A DNA stretch of 41,567 nt from a virus, in the IMG/VR virus record IMGVR_UViG_3300023443_000076, positions 1-41,567 of that record. One strand, given 5' to 3'. The notes under the pieces are model-generated. The model was not told where the DNA came from. It saw nothing but the letters and a program-made list of their open reading frames with translations, and searched no databases. Shown piece after piece: positions 21,336 through 29,130 of the stretch (its first letter is position 1; every line of letters starts with the position of its first letter). Made by a program: the position numbers and the translations under genes.

Positions 21336-21668
21336 ATGAAAAACAAATATATTCCAGTTAGGAAGCTGACACAAATGACTGAAGAACGATTTAAATATCT
21401 AATGAATACTCTACCTTGGAATCTCAGTAAAGAAGACCGAACAGAAGCAACACAGCTTAAAAGGGATGTGCAACCACTCCTTGATATAGAGATGGGCAAA
21501 CTGCTTGATGAGTATAAAGATTGTGATGGCGTTTTTGATGATTTTAATAACGAGATTAAAACCAAGAGAGAAAAAGCTACGTCTTATCTGAAGGAATCTA
21601 TACGAGCAGGAGAAAGGATAAAAAACATTTTCAATGGTGGAGACAATGCCCTCAAACAAACACCATAG
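21336..21668 (+). CDS. Hypothetical helical protein
   Basis: The 110-residue charged helical protein (MKNKYIPVRKLTQMTEERFK...) ends ALKQTP. The DNA encoding its last residues plus stop (AAACAAACACCATAGAG) recurs in diverged form at 21162, upstream of the previous gene. Confidence 0.5.
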   Translation: MKNKYIPVRKLTQMTEERFKYLMNTLPWNLSKEDRTEATQLKRDVQPLLDIEMGKLLDEYKDCDGVFDDFNNEIKTKREKATSYLKESIRAGERIKNIFNGGDNALKQTP

Positions 21669-21679
21669 AGGTGACGAAG

Positions 21680-21943
21680 ATGAAAGAACTTAGATTGGCA
21701 GTGCAGGCAGATTTTAGCGACTGTGCTATAGAAGACTCAATAGAGATAATCACCGAAGAGATTGGCAAGATCTCTTACCTGTTAGAGTTATCTGTAAGCG
21801 TATTCGATGCTGCTCACGCTGTTAAAATTATGATTGACTATCCATATATCAGATATGTTCATATCACTAAGAGGCTTCATTCTGGACGATACTTCCTAAC
21901 AGATAACATTAACGGTGTTGAAGTTATTGGAGGTATTGACTGA
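21680..21943 (+). CDS. Hypothetical protein
   Basis: The 87-residue protein (MKELRLAVQADFSDCAIEDS...) looks alpha/beta. The ATG at 21680 has GAGGTG upstream; the GTG at 21671 overlaps that site. Its stop overlaps the next ATG. Confidence 0.5.
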   Translation: MKELRLAVQADFSDCAIEDSIEIITEEIGKISYLLELSVSVFDAAHAVKIMIDYPYIRYVHITKRLHSGRYFLTDNINGVEVIGGID

Positions 21944-22119
21944 TGACTGAAGAAGAAGCAGTAGAAACACTTAATGAATTAAGCATGTGTGGAGATCCAG
22001 AAGCTACTCATGGCGATGCAGATGATGTTCTATTGGATTTATTAACATCATTGGGCTATAAAGGCGTTGTAAAAGCTTGGACTGATTGTAGTCAGAAAGT
22101 GGGATTCTGGTATGCCTAG
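21943..22119 (+). CDS. Hypothetical protein, paralogue of gene at 16761
   Basis: A 58-residue protein (MTEEEAVETLNELSMCGDPE...) ending VGFWYA, the same length and C-terminal pattern as the gene at 16761-16937. Its TAG lies inside the first terS remnant. Confidence 0.55.
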   Translation: MTEEEAVETLNELSMCGDPEATHGDADDVLLDLLTSLGYKGVVKAWTDCSQKVGFWYA

Positions 22120-22156
22120 AAAGCTAACAGATAAGCAAGAGGTGAATAATGACTAA
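22112..22156 (+). pseudogene. terS 5'-end remnant 1
   Basis: ATG followed by codons for PRKLTDKQE, matching the start of the terminase small subunit (SRKLTSKQE), then running out at TAA. It overlaps the stop of one gene and supplies the GAGGTG ribosome site of the next (22149). Confidence 0.65.
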
Positions 22157-22322
22157 TAAAACAAGCAAGAAGCAAGAAGATAATGACGGTCCGTATAAGG
22201 TTGAGAGCGAACTGGCCAGCAAATTAGATAACCTCATTCATGAGTATGATGGCATTCTTAGTTGCGTGGTAGTTGTTGGCATCCTTGAGATGATCAAAGC
22301 AGATATTATCGAAGAGAGATAG
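22149..22322 (+). CDS. Hypothetical protein between terS remnants
   Basis: A 57-residue protein (MTNKTSKKQEDNDGPYKVES...) with a hydrophobic C-terminal half (LSCVVVVGILEMIKADII). Its KTSKKQED start may itself be altered terS-derived sequence. It is enclosed by two terS 5' remnants. Confidence 0.5.
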   Translation: MTNKTSKKQEDNDGPYKVESELASKLDNLIHEYDGILSCVVVVGILEMIKADIIEER

Positions 22323-22325
22323 CTG

Positions 22326-22421
22326 ATGCCTAGGAAGCTCACTGACAAACAGGAAGCCTATAAAAACAACCGTATCAAAGGTATGGGAGTGTCAGAGTCC
22401 TACCAGCAGCCACCTATTTAG
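22326..22421 (+). pseudogene. terS 5'-end remnant 2
   Basis: Thirty-one codons, of which about 26 align with the TerS N-terminus (RKLT-KQEAYKN-RI-G-G--ESY), then diverge to QQPPI and a stop. Codons differ from both terS and remnant 1, so it came from a diverged relative and is not a recent copy. Confidence 0.75.
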
Positions 22422-22430
22422 GAGATAGAA

Positions 22431-22655
22431 ATGCGTCAAGATCATTTGTTCGATTGCTCTGTAGATCCTGAAGAATGGATATCTGCTCCTGTTGATTTAA
22501 TGGATCACATCACAGGCTGCCGTATTTATGATACATCATTGACAGAAGAGCAGGTACATAAACTGCACGTTAAAGCAATGCGGGAGTATTTCCTTGAACA
22601 AGAAAAGAAAATACAAGGTCTAGGCTCAGGCTGGATTAACGGAGAGAAGATGTAA
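22431..22655 (+). CDS. Hypothetical protein inserted upstream of terS
   Basis: A 74-residue protein (MRQDHLFDCSVDPEEWISAP...) with a helical C-terminal half. AGGAGA precedes the ATG, and its stop overlaps the terS ATG (TAATG). It separates terS from remnant 2. Confidence 0.5.
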   Translation: MRQDHLFDCSVDPEEWISAPVDLMDHITGCRIYDTSLTEEQVHKLHVKAMREYFLEQEKKIQGLGSGWINGEKM

Positions 22656-23095
22656 TGTCCAGTCGTAAGTTAACCTCAAAACAAGAAGCCTATAAGAACT
22701 ATAGAATAATGGGCAAAGGACTAAAAGAGTCTTATTGCGCGTCATATAACGCTAGGAACATGAGTGATAACTCAATAAACAAAGCAGGATACGAGCTAGA
22801 TAACCACCCAATGATAGCCCCACATATCAAACGAGCCAAAGAAGAGGCCACAGAACGTGCTCTAGTCACTGTTGAGGACGTAGTGAAGGGATTGCTTGCA
22901 GAGACTAGTGAAGACGCAGCCGGCAGCACACCAAGCGCGAGAGTAGCGGCCTGGAAACACTTGGCAGAGTTCACGGGCAGCTTTGATGCTAATCGTCAGA
23001 AGCTAGACGTTAAGGGCAACATAGTGTTAGCTGACCTATCAGGTGATGAGCTTGATCGAAGGATTGCAGAGCTAGAGAGGAAGGCGGGACAATAG
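22655..23095 (+). CDS. terS: Terminase small subunit
   Basis: The 146-residue protein recognises the packaging site. It has the TerS helix-turn-helix layout: SRKLTSKQEAYKNYRIMGKG (about residues 3-22), ESYCASYNARNMSDNSINKA and ELDNHPMIAPHIKRAKEEA (about 45-65), followed by a coiled segment and GDELDRRIAELERKAGQ. It stands upstream of terL, separated by three small inserted genes. Partial copies of both its ends occur in the flanks. Confidence 0.85.
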   Translation: MSSRKLTSKQEAYKNYRIMGKGLKESYCASYNARNMSDNSINKAGYELDNHPMIAPHIKRAKEEATERALVTVEDVVKGLLAETSEDAAGSTPSARVAAWKHLAEFTGSFDANRQKLDVKGNIVLADLSGDELDRRIAELERKAGQ

Positions 23096-23107
23096 CGAGG
23101 TGAAGAA

Positions 23108-23326
23108 ATGAGCAAGGAAAATCTTAATTTACTTATCTCAGAGGTATTTAAAACAATCAGGGATTGTGGTTGCGAGCCTACTTATAACGAACATGGTCCT
23201 TTAGTAAATGTTTCAGGTGAATTAAAAACAATAGATACACAAAAGATTTTAAGATTGGCTGCTAGCGATAAGCATAGTGAAATCATGAATTACATTCAGA
23301 AGCTATGCACCGTTGGAATCCATTGA
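23108..23326 (+). CDS. Hypothetical protein inserted between terS and terL (1)
   Basis: A 72-residue protein (MSKENLNLLISEVFKTIRDC...) preceded by GAGGTGAAG. After its stop comes a diverged copy of the terS 3' end. No family was recognised. Confidence 0.5.
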   Translation: MSKENLNLLISEVFKTIRDCGCEPTYNEHGPLVNVSGELKTIDTQKILRLAASDKHSEIMNYIQKLCTVGIH

Positions 23327-23330
23327 TTAT

Positions 23331-23363
23331 AAAGCGGGCAAATAGCGAGGTGAAGGAGTGAGC
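23331..23363 (+). repeat. terS 3'-end linker, copy 2
   Basis: AAAGCGGGCAAATAGCGAGG, encoding K-A-G-K-stop, parallels the true terS end (K-A-G-Q-stop at 23081-23095) and is followed by the same GAGGTGAAG ribosome site. It is not translated as part of any neighbouring gene. Confidence 0.85.
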
Positions 23364-23624
23364 GATTACGGATTCATAAAAAGGCGGTATGAAGGCGAGA
23401 TGATGACAAGCTTTGTTTGGTGGAATGTTTATAACTCCGATGAATACGCGATTAAATATTTTCATGTTGGTTTATATCTGAAAGGGTTTGCGCATCACCT
23501 AGTGCTTAGTGTTAGATTTAGAAGAATTAAAGGAGTGGACAAACCAATACGAATTTTTACGCATTGCAATAAATGGACTGATGAAGATGTCAAGACCGAA
23601 GAGCGTTTGGTCAAAGGTGGATGA
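23358..23624 (+). CDS. Hypothetical protein inserted between terS and terL (2)
   Basis: An 88-residue protein starting at GTG (MSDYGFIKRRYEGEMMTSFV...), basic with several aromatic residues. Its ribosome site comes from the duplicated terS end. No family was recognised. Confidence 0.5.
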   Translation: MSDYGFIKRRYEGEMMTSFVWWNVYNSDEYAIKYFHVGLYLKGFAHHLVLSVRFRRIKGVDKPIRIFTHCNKWTDEDVKTEERLVKGG

Positions 23625-23664
23625 TAAAGCGGGCAAATAATGGGGTGAAGGACAATGAGTGATG
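23624..23664 (+). repeat. terS 3'-end linker, copy 3
   Basis: AAAGCGGGCAAATAATGGGG (23626-23645) and GTGAAGGA follow the stop of the preceding gene and match copy 2 with small changes, so the same linker stands after each inserted gene. Confidence 0.8.
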
Positions 23665-23871
23665 ATTAGAGCATTAAGACGGCATCATAGAGAAAGATTA
23701 AAAATCAAAAGAAATCATTATTGGGGGCGAGATTTGCGTAATGATCCAAAAATCTTGGCAAAAACAGTTAACACTCCAACTCCCTGTTCATGTTGGATGT
23801 GCTGCAATCGAAGATCTATTGAAGGTGATACTTTACAAGAATTAGCAGCTAAATGTGATGTGGAAGAATGA
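23662..23871 (+). CDS. Small basic conserved protein with CSCWMC motif
   Basis: The 69-residue protein has a His/Arg-rich start (RALRRHHRERLKIKRNHYWG) and TPTPCSCWMCCNRRSIEGD, a pattern found in a family of small bacterial and phage proteins that probably bind zinc and RNA or DNA. The ATG at 23662 is preferred to the GTG at 23659. It overlaps the terL start by four bases. Confidence 0.6.
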   Translation: MIRALRRHHRERLKIKRNHYWGRDLRNDPKILAKTVNTPTPCSCWMCCNRRSIEGDTLQELAAKCDVEE

Positions 23872-25331
23872 ATAAAGCTGAAAAGATTGAATACGCTGAG
23901 CTGTTAGAAGAGAAGATCAGGCGCGATCAGCTCACCAAACCGTTGCGAGCATATGAAGGCTTGTATGGATGGCAACGCAAATTCAATGGCGCTACGGCAG
24001 TACACACGGCTTGTATGCTAATGGCGGCTAACCAAGTAGGTAAGTCTTTAACAGGTTGCGTTATAGATTCATTTCATCTTACTGGTGACTACCCTGAAGA
24101 CTGGGAAGGTCATAAGTTTGAGAAGCCTCCGATGTGTTGGCTCCTTGGTTATTCAGGTGAGAAGACGCGCGATCTTCTCCAATACAAACTATTTGGACGG
24201 TTCACTGGCGGTAAGTTTGAAGGTGGTTTAGTACCTTCTGAGAAGATCCTTGACCATCGAGCCATGACCGGCACGGCTGGCGCAATGCGTGAAGTTCGTG
24301 TTAAGCACGTTAACGGTACAGCCATTTGTCAGTTCTGGTCATACAGCCAAGGGCAACACGCATTGATGGGCGATGTTGTTGATTGGTATCACATTGATGA
24401 AGAACCCAAAGACCCAGAGATTTATCCACAAGTTATCACCAGGACTCTCAACGGTGATCAGGGTAGAGGTGGTCGAGGTATCCTTACCTTCACTCCTGAA
24501 AATGGTAAGACTGAGTTGGTCTGCAAGTTCATGGACGAGCCTATTGATTCTCAGAAGCTACAGACAGCTACATGGGATGATGCGCCTCATTTAAGCAAAG
24601 AAGCGAAAGAATCTATTCTGGCTCAGTACCCAGTCTATCAACGTGACATGCGTTCACGCGGCGTTCCATTGATGGGTGCCGGTCTGATCTATGAGCATTC
24701 AGAAGATAAGCTAAGATGCGATCCATTTGAAATCCCCTCTCATTGGTATCTTATTAACGGTATGGATTTCGGGTGGGATCACCCACAGGCCCACATACAA
24801 TTAGCTTGGGACATGGGCGCTGATATATTCTATGTGATCCACGCATACAAAGAGGCAAAGAAACAACCCTTTGAAGCCTGGAATATGGTTAAGTCATGGG
24901 CTGAAGATATTCCTACTGCTTGGCCCGCTGATGGATTACAGACTGAGAAGGGCAGCGCCAAGCAGCAGAGAGAGTATTATGAAGAGTCCGGTTGGGAGAT
25001 GATGGACGAGCATACTACGTGGGAAGAGGGCGGTAATGGAGTCGAAGCTGGGCTCATGCAGCTCAATAATCTGATGAAAACAGGCAGATTTAAGGTTTTC
25101 TCGCACTTAACTGAAGTATTTGAAGAGATTAGGCAGTATCATAGGCACAATAAGAAGGGAGCTGATGGCTCGGTGAGAAGTGTTATCGTTAAAACTCTCG
25201 ATGACCTTCTGGATGCTATCCGTTATGCCTATATGATGCGCCGTCATGCTATACAGAAGAACGACATAGGTCGTGATTGGGGGCAAGAGGATGATGGACA
25301 TCACTATGAAACTAATGCAATGGGCTATTAA
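23868..25331 (+). CDS. terL: Terminase large subunit
   Basis: The 487-residue packaging ATPase and nuclease has Walker A AANQVGKS (about residues 53-60), Walker B VDWYHIDEEP (171-180, with the catalytic acidic pair), coupling motif TFTPENG (208-214) and an RNase H-like nuclease with Asp300 in INGMDFGWDHP and a late acidic site in LDDLLDAIRY. Length is normal. It acts with the portal at 25773 to fill proheads. Confidence 0.93.
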   Translation: MNKAEKIEYAELLEEKIRRDQLTKPLRAYEGLYGWQRKFNGATAVHTACMLMAANQVGKSLTGCVIDSFHLTGDYPEDWEGHKFEKPPMCWLLGYSGEKTRDLLQYKLFGRFTGGKFEGGLVPSEKILDHRAMTGTAGAMREVRVKHVNGTAICQFWSYSQGQHALMGDVVDWYHIDEEPKDPEIYPQVITRTLNGDQGRGGRGILTFTPENGKTELVCKFMDEPIDSQKLQTATWDDAPHLSKEAKESILAQYPVYQRDMRSRGVPLMGAGLIYEHSEDKLRCDPFEIPSHWYLINGMDFGWDHPQAHIQLAWDMGADIFYVIHAYKEAKKQPFEAWNMVKSWAEDIPTAWPADGLQTEKGSAKQQREYYEESGWEMMDEHTTWEEGGNGVEAGLMQLNNLMKTGRFKVFSHLTEVFEEIRQYHRHNKKGADGSVRSVIVKTLDDLLDAIRYAYMMRRHAIQKNDIGRDWGQEDDGHHYETNAMGY

Positions 25332-25332
25332 T

Positions 25333-25770
25333 ATGAGTGAATCAATTGACACGCCAGTATATACACTGATAAGTGTTACTCCCATAGGAGAGTATTTAGA
25401 TTGGAGTAAATCAGGATTCAAATTGACTCAATCCAATAAAGCATACGAAGGCTATGCAAGTACGCATCCCGAATTCGATTTGTCAGTTAGAGTGGTGAAC
25501 GAAAGTTATGGTATTTTCGGTGATTCGATAGGCGAGGTTGTTGATAGTTTTAAAGATACAATGCAAGCCTTGCGCGTAGCTGCTATGCACAAAAGGGCCG
25601 AAGGCTGTGACGTTGGAGAAGGAACGCTGATCCTACAATCTAGGCAATTAGTAGAAATAACGCAGCGCGAAGATGGCAAAGTTCGCCTCAGCTGGCGCGG
25701 TAAGTTGGATAGGATTCCACCTCAATGCAATGCCATATTGATAAGTTTATCTAATGCAACGAGATATTAA
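25333..25770 (+). CDS. Hypothetical protein between terL and portal
   Basis: A 145-residue protein (MSESIDTPVYTLISVTPIGE...) with SQSRQLVEITQ-like strands and CNAILISLSNA near the end. ATG 25333 is two bases past the terL stop; earlier in-frame ATGs lie inside terL. No family was recognised; such genes are accessory in related head modules. Confidence 0.5.
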   Translation: MSESIDTPVYTLISVTPIGEYLDWSKSGFKLTQSNKAYEGYASTHPEFDLSVRVVNESYGIFGDSIGEVVDSFKDTMQALRVAAMHKRAEGCDVGEGTLILQSRQLVEITQREDGKVRLSWRGKLDRIPPQCNAILISLSNATRY

Positions 25771-25772
25771 CA

Positions 25773-27899
25773 ATGGCAATTAAAGATTTACTTGAATTTG
25801 TTGGTAAGCAGAACATCGCTGAAGATATCCCTGAAGATAAGCTTACTTTACTTGGTGAGCGTGTTCGCCGTCAGTTTGATGAAGATTGGGGGTCAATGGA
25901 TGAATGGATGGATGCTGTTGATAAAGGTGTAAAGCTCATGAAACAAGAGTTCAATACCAAATCAACTCCTTGGGATGGAGCTAGTAACTTTAAGACTCCG
26001 CTATTATCTGAGGCTAGTATTGCATTCGGTGATAAGGCATCACTTGAGATACTAAGAGCGCGTAACCTAGTTAAAGCTGATGTCATTGGCAAAGATAAGC
26101 AAGGCACAAAGAAAGAGCTTGCTGAAAGAATTACCGAAGCCATGAACTATCAAGTTAATTACCAGATGAAGGAGTGGCGCAAAGATCAGAAGAGAATGCT
26201 TTATGTCCTGCCTAACATTGGATGTATGTTTAAGAAGACAGTGTTTGATCCCCTGGAAGGTAAGACGGTATCACACGTAATTCAATATCCTGACTTCGCA
26301 ATAAATCAAGCAACTACCAGCCTGGAAACTAGCCGATCGTTTACCCAGATCCTTGATATTGATCTGAATGGGATGATTGAACGTCAAAATGCTGGCACAT
26401 GGTCAGATGTAAATATATATCCTGAAGACTCAGAAGGTGATGAAGGTTCCAACGAGGCAGCGGATACTACTAGTGCAGAAGAAAACCCTGACCGATTCCT
26501 AGAGCAGCAATGCTTTGCTGACTTGGATGATGATGGATATGAAGAGCCTTACATTGTAACTATCCATGAACAGACTCAAACTGTCATGCGTGTGGTTGCT
26601 CGGTACGACGAGCGTTCATTCATCGTTAAGACACCCGAAGGCCGTGTGATGAACATGGTTGAAGCTATTAAGCGGGAAAGTGTTGAGGTTCTTACACGCC
26701 AGGAACAGCTGCCAGAGATCGCGGATATTGACAGACTTGAATTAATACGCATCATCCCTAGTCAGCAGATTACAAAGTACGGGTTTATTCCTTCACCAGA
26801 CGGCACGTTCTTGGACCTTGGTTACTCGCATCTATTAGGCGCGATAGCTCAAGGCGTAAATACTACAACAAACCAACTTACAGACGCGGGAACTCTCAGG
26901 AATGCAGGCGGCGGTCATACAGCAAAAGGTTTCCGCAAAAAAATGGGCCCAATGACTATTAAACCTGGGAAATACATCGCAACAAATATGTCAGCTAAAG
27001 ATCTACAGACAGGTCTCTTGCCTAATCCTAACCCAGAGCCTAGCCAAGTATTGTTTGCACTGAATGAGAAGCTAGAGCAGCAAGGCCGTACTTTTGCAGC
27101 CATTGTCGATACTAGCGGGCAGATATCAGCGGATACAGCGCCAACTACAGCACTTGCTATCATCCAAGAAGCCCTTATCTCAACATCTGCTTTAATGGGC
27201 CGCGTTCTTGATGGTATGTCGGATGAGTTTCAGATTTTGTTTGATTTAAACAAGCGTACATTTGATCCTGAGTTGTATAAAATCCTTCTCGATGAAGATG
27301 ATGCAGACGCATTAACTGATTTTAATAATGAATCATTGGATATTGTGCCAACCGCAAGCCCTGAAATGTCGTCCAAGCTGCAGCGTATTCAGCTATCTAC
27401 TGTTGAGATGACGCAGATTCCTAATGTAATTCAAGCTGGCGGTAATCCTCTTGCAATCGTGCGCAACTTCTTTGAACGCATTGGTACTGATAACTTGGAT
27501 GAGATATTCCCAGAGCAGCCAACAGACCAGCAAGCAGAAGAGATAGCTAGATTTACTCAGGCTCAAGAATTGCAGAATCAATTACAACAGCAACAGCTTC
27601 AGCTCTCGCAACTACAGACAGAGTTGCTATTGAGAGATCAGGATAGGCTAGACGTAGATACTCAGCGCAAATTAGAAGAAACAATCGGTAAGTTGAAGCA
27701 GATGGAGGTAGAGAATGTACTCACGCTAGAAAAAGCAGAGTCAGAAGAAGTTAAGAACAGAATTAATGTTTATACAACCGAAGTTAGAAACACTATAGAT
27801 ATGTTAACTGCGATAGGAGCAGACAATGCTAGAGCAATGGATATTAGAAACCAAAGAACGGCACAGCAAGCGGCCAATCTCCCAGGAAGCGTACAATAA
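25773..27899 (+). CDS. Portal protein
   Basis: The 708-residue protein forms the DNA entry vertex. It shows the large podophage portal layout: an N-terminal helical part with STPWDGASNFKTPLLSEA (about residues 65-85), a wing with LPNIGCMFKKTVFDPLEGK, the ADLDDDGYEEPYIVTIHEQT strand-rich section (about 250-275), a Gly-rich crown-side segment GTLRNAGGGHTAKGFRKK (about 375-392) and a C-terminal Gln-rich coiled coil (about 600-660) suited to a barrel. Size resembles P22-type portals. The last 74 bases overlap the next gene. Confidence 0.85.
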   Translation: MAIKDLLEFVGKQNIAEDIPEDKLTLLGERVRRQFDEDWGSMDEWMDAVDKGVKLMKQEFNTKSTPWDGASNFKTPLLSEASIAFGDKASLEILRARNLVKADVIGKDKQGTKKELAERITEAMNYQVNYQMKEWRKDQKRMLYVLPNIGCMFKKTVFDPLEGKTVSHVIQYPDFAINQATTSLETSRSFTQILDIDLNGMIERQNAGTWSDVNIYPEDSEGDEGSNEAADTTSAEENPDRFLEQQCFADLDDDGYEEPYIVTIHEQTQTVMRVVARYDERSFIVKTPEGRVMNMVEAIKRESVEVLTRQEQLPEIADIDRLELIRIIPSQQITKYGFIPSPDGTFLDLGYSHLLGAIAQGVNTTTNQLTDAGTLRNAGGGHTAKGFRKKMGPMTIKPGKYIATNMSAKDLQTGLLPNPNPEPSQVLFALNEKLEQQGRTFAAIVDTSGQISADTAPTTALAIIQEALISTSALMGRVLDGMSDEFQILFDLNKRTFDPELYKILLDEDDADALTDFNNESLDIVPTASPEMSSKLQRIQLSTVEMTQIPNVIQAGGNPLAIVRNFFERIGTDNLDEIFPEQPTDQQAEEIARFTQAQELQNQLQQQQLQLSQLQTELLLRDQDRLDVDTQRKLEETIGKLKQMEVENVLTLEKAESEEVKNRINVYTTEVRNTIDMLTAIGADNARAMDIRNQRTAQQAANLPGSVQ

Positions 27900-28101
27900 G
27901 TGGCGACATTCTGCTGTCACTAAACGCTTATTCGAAGACTTAGAGCTAGCTGTTATTGATAGCTTTCAAGATTACACAACAGAAGAACGCGCAGATGCTG
28001 TTGCTATGTGGGCTATGTTTCGTCAAGGTGCCGCCCAAATGGCAGAGGTGGTGCTTGACTGGTCCCCCAAAGGTGTGGAGGGTCCAAACGATGAAGAGTA
28101 A
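27826..28101 (+). CDS. Hypothetical protein overlapping the portal end
   Basis: A 91-residue protein starting behind AGGAGC within the portal gene. It reads ISQEAYNKWRHSAVTKRLFE...DYTTEERADAVAMWAMFRQG, typical of a small protein that follows portals in this phage type. It ends GVEGPNDEE, and this coding end recurs twice downstream. Confidence 0.6.
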   Translation: MLEQWILETKERHSKRPISQEAYNKWRHSAVTKRLFEDLELAVIDSFQDYTTEERADAVAMWAMFRQGAAQMAEVVLDWSPKGVEGPNDEE

Positions 28102-28333
28102 ACAACTCCCTCGATTATTTGAAGAAGGTTTAAAGCACATAGCAGGGCTTGGCTTTAATCAAGTTTATGAAGACATCCTTGATGAGTACGGGGAAAAGTT
28201 GAAGCAAGATTTTATTTCTCAAATGACTAAGAAACTAGAAGTCTATATATCTGTTCATACAGAGCCTGTACTTGAGGATATGGGTTTTACAGTAAAGATT
28301 GAACTTGATATCAAGGGAATTGAATTGCCATGA
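28091..28333 (+). CDS. Hypothetical inserted protein (1) after portal
   Basis: An 80-residue protein (MKSKQLPRLFEEGLKHIAGL...) whose ATG lies inside the previous gene's end, with GGAGG nine bases upstream. Alpha/beta in appearance; no family was recognised. Confidence 0.5.
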   Translation: MKSKQLPRLFEEGLKHIAGLGFNQVYEDILDEYGEKLKQDFISQMTKKLEVYISVHTEPVLEDMGFTVKIELDIKGIELP

Positions 28334-28557
28334 ATGATTTTAGTGAGACAAGATATCAATTAGAGTGCAAATTCGAGGATCTTTTAATTGAGATGGGCCG
28401 AATCACTACACCTAAAGGGCTTCCTATCAGAGTGGATGACTTACCAATCATAGAAGAATTCAAAAAGATGATTGATGGTATTGAATGGTGTTATTTGGCC
28501 GATAGGGTCATGATGATTCCTAATCCCAGCATGGAGGGTCCAAACGATGAAGAATAG
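28330..28557 (+). CDS. Hypothetical inserted protein (2) after portal
   Basis: A 75-residue protein (MNDFSETRYQLECKFEDLLI...) that ends SMEGPNDEE, the same C-terminal tag as the portal-overlapping protein. The tag DNA carries the ribosome site for the next gene, so the tag appears to be a by-product of linker duplication. Confidence 0.5.
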   Translation: MNDFSETRYQLECKFEDLLIEMGRITTPKGLPIRVDDLPIIEEFKKMIDGIEWCYLADRVMMIPNPSMEGPNDEE

Positions 28558-28885
28558 TATATTTCCAATTTTTTGCTATGCAAAATCTCACGAAAGCAAA
28601 CAAGATGCCTGGGATAAATTCAATGAAGAACTTGAATATCTATTAAGTTATATCAATGGTTATAAATATTGGAGGACTATCCCAAGAATAAATGTCGATA
28701 AAAACTATGAAGATGATGATGTCACATATTCTGTTAAAGCAAGAGTTTATGCATCATTAGAACCACTCGACGGGCATTCTTCTGTTGAATTAGACAAACC
28801 TTTCCCAACAAAACTTGAAAACAAATTAGAAGACATCACAACGCTAGTGGGTTGCAAGTTAGAAAACAGAGGGTCCAAGCGATGA
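28547..28885 (+). CDS. Hypothetical inserted protein (3) after portal
   Basis: A 112-residue protein (MKNSIFPIFCYAKSHESKQD...) starting inside the duplicated linker. At its end the linker appears again but in another frame, giving NRGSKR here while the original frame would read EGPSDEE. No family was recognised. Confidence 0.5.
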   Translation: MKNSIFPIFCYAKSHESKQDAWDKFNEELEYLLSYINGYKYWRTIPRINVDKNYEDDDVTYSVKARVYASLEPLDGHSSVELDKPFPTKLENKLEDITTLVGCKLENRGSKR

Positions 28886-29130
28886 AGAATGAATTAGAAA
28901 TATTGCACCAATTAGAAAACAAATTCCATGCGAGATATGTGAGTGTTAGCCAGCTCAAAGGCCAAGGCAATAGCGTCAAATGGTTAAAACGCTCATGGCT
29001 TGATGTGAAAAAAGAGATCAGGAAACTAGAAGCAGAGCCATCAATATATGTAAAAGAGATGCAGGCCCAGCAAATGATATCTGAAGGATGTAAAAGATTA
29101 GATGAGAAAGGAGGCCAGCATGCACATTAA
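28882..29130 (+). CDS. Small helical protein upstream of GroES-like gene
   Basis: An 82-residue charged helical protein (MKNELEILHQLENKFHARYV...) with conserved-looking GNSVKWLKRSWLDVKKEIRK. The start uses the third linker copy. The end overlaps the next gene. Confidence 0.5.
   Translation: MKNELEILHQLENKFHARYVSVSQLKGQGNSVKWLKRSWLDVKKEIRKLEAEPSIYVKEMQAQQMISEGCKRLDEKGGQHAH

Noticed and set aside
22149-23871. Homing endonucleases as the cause of insertions around terS
   Set aside because: None of the inserted proteins shows GIY-YIG, HNH or LAGLIDADG motifs.
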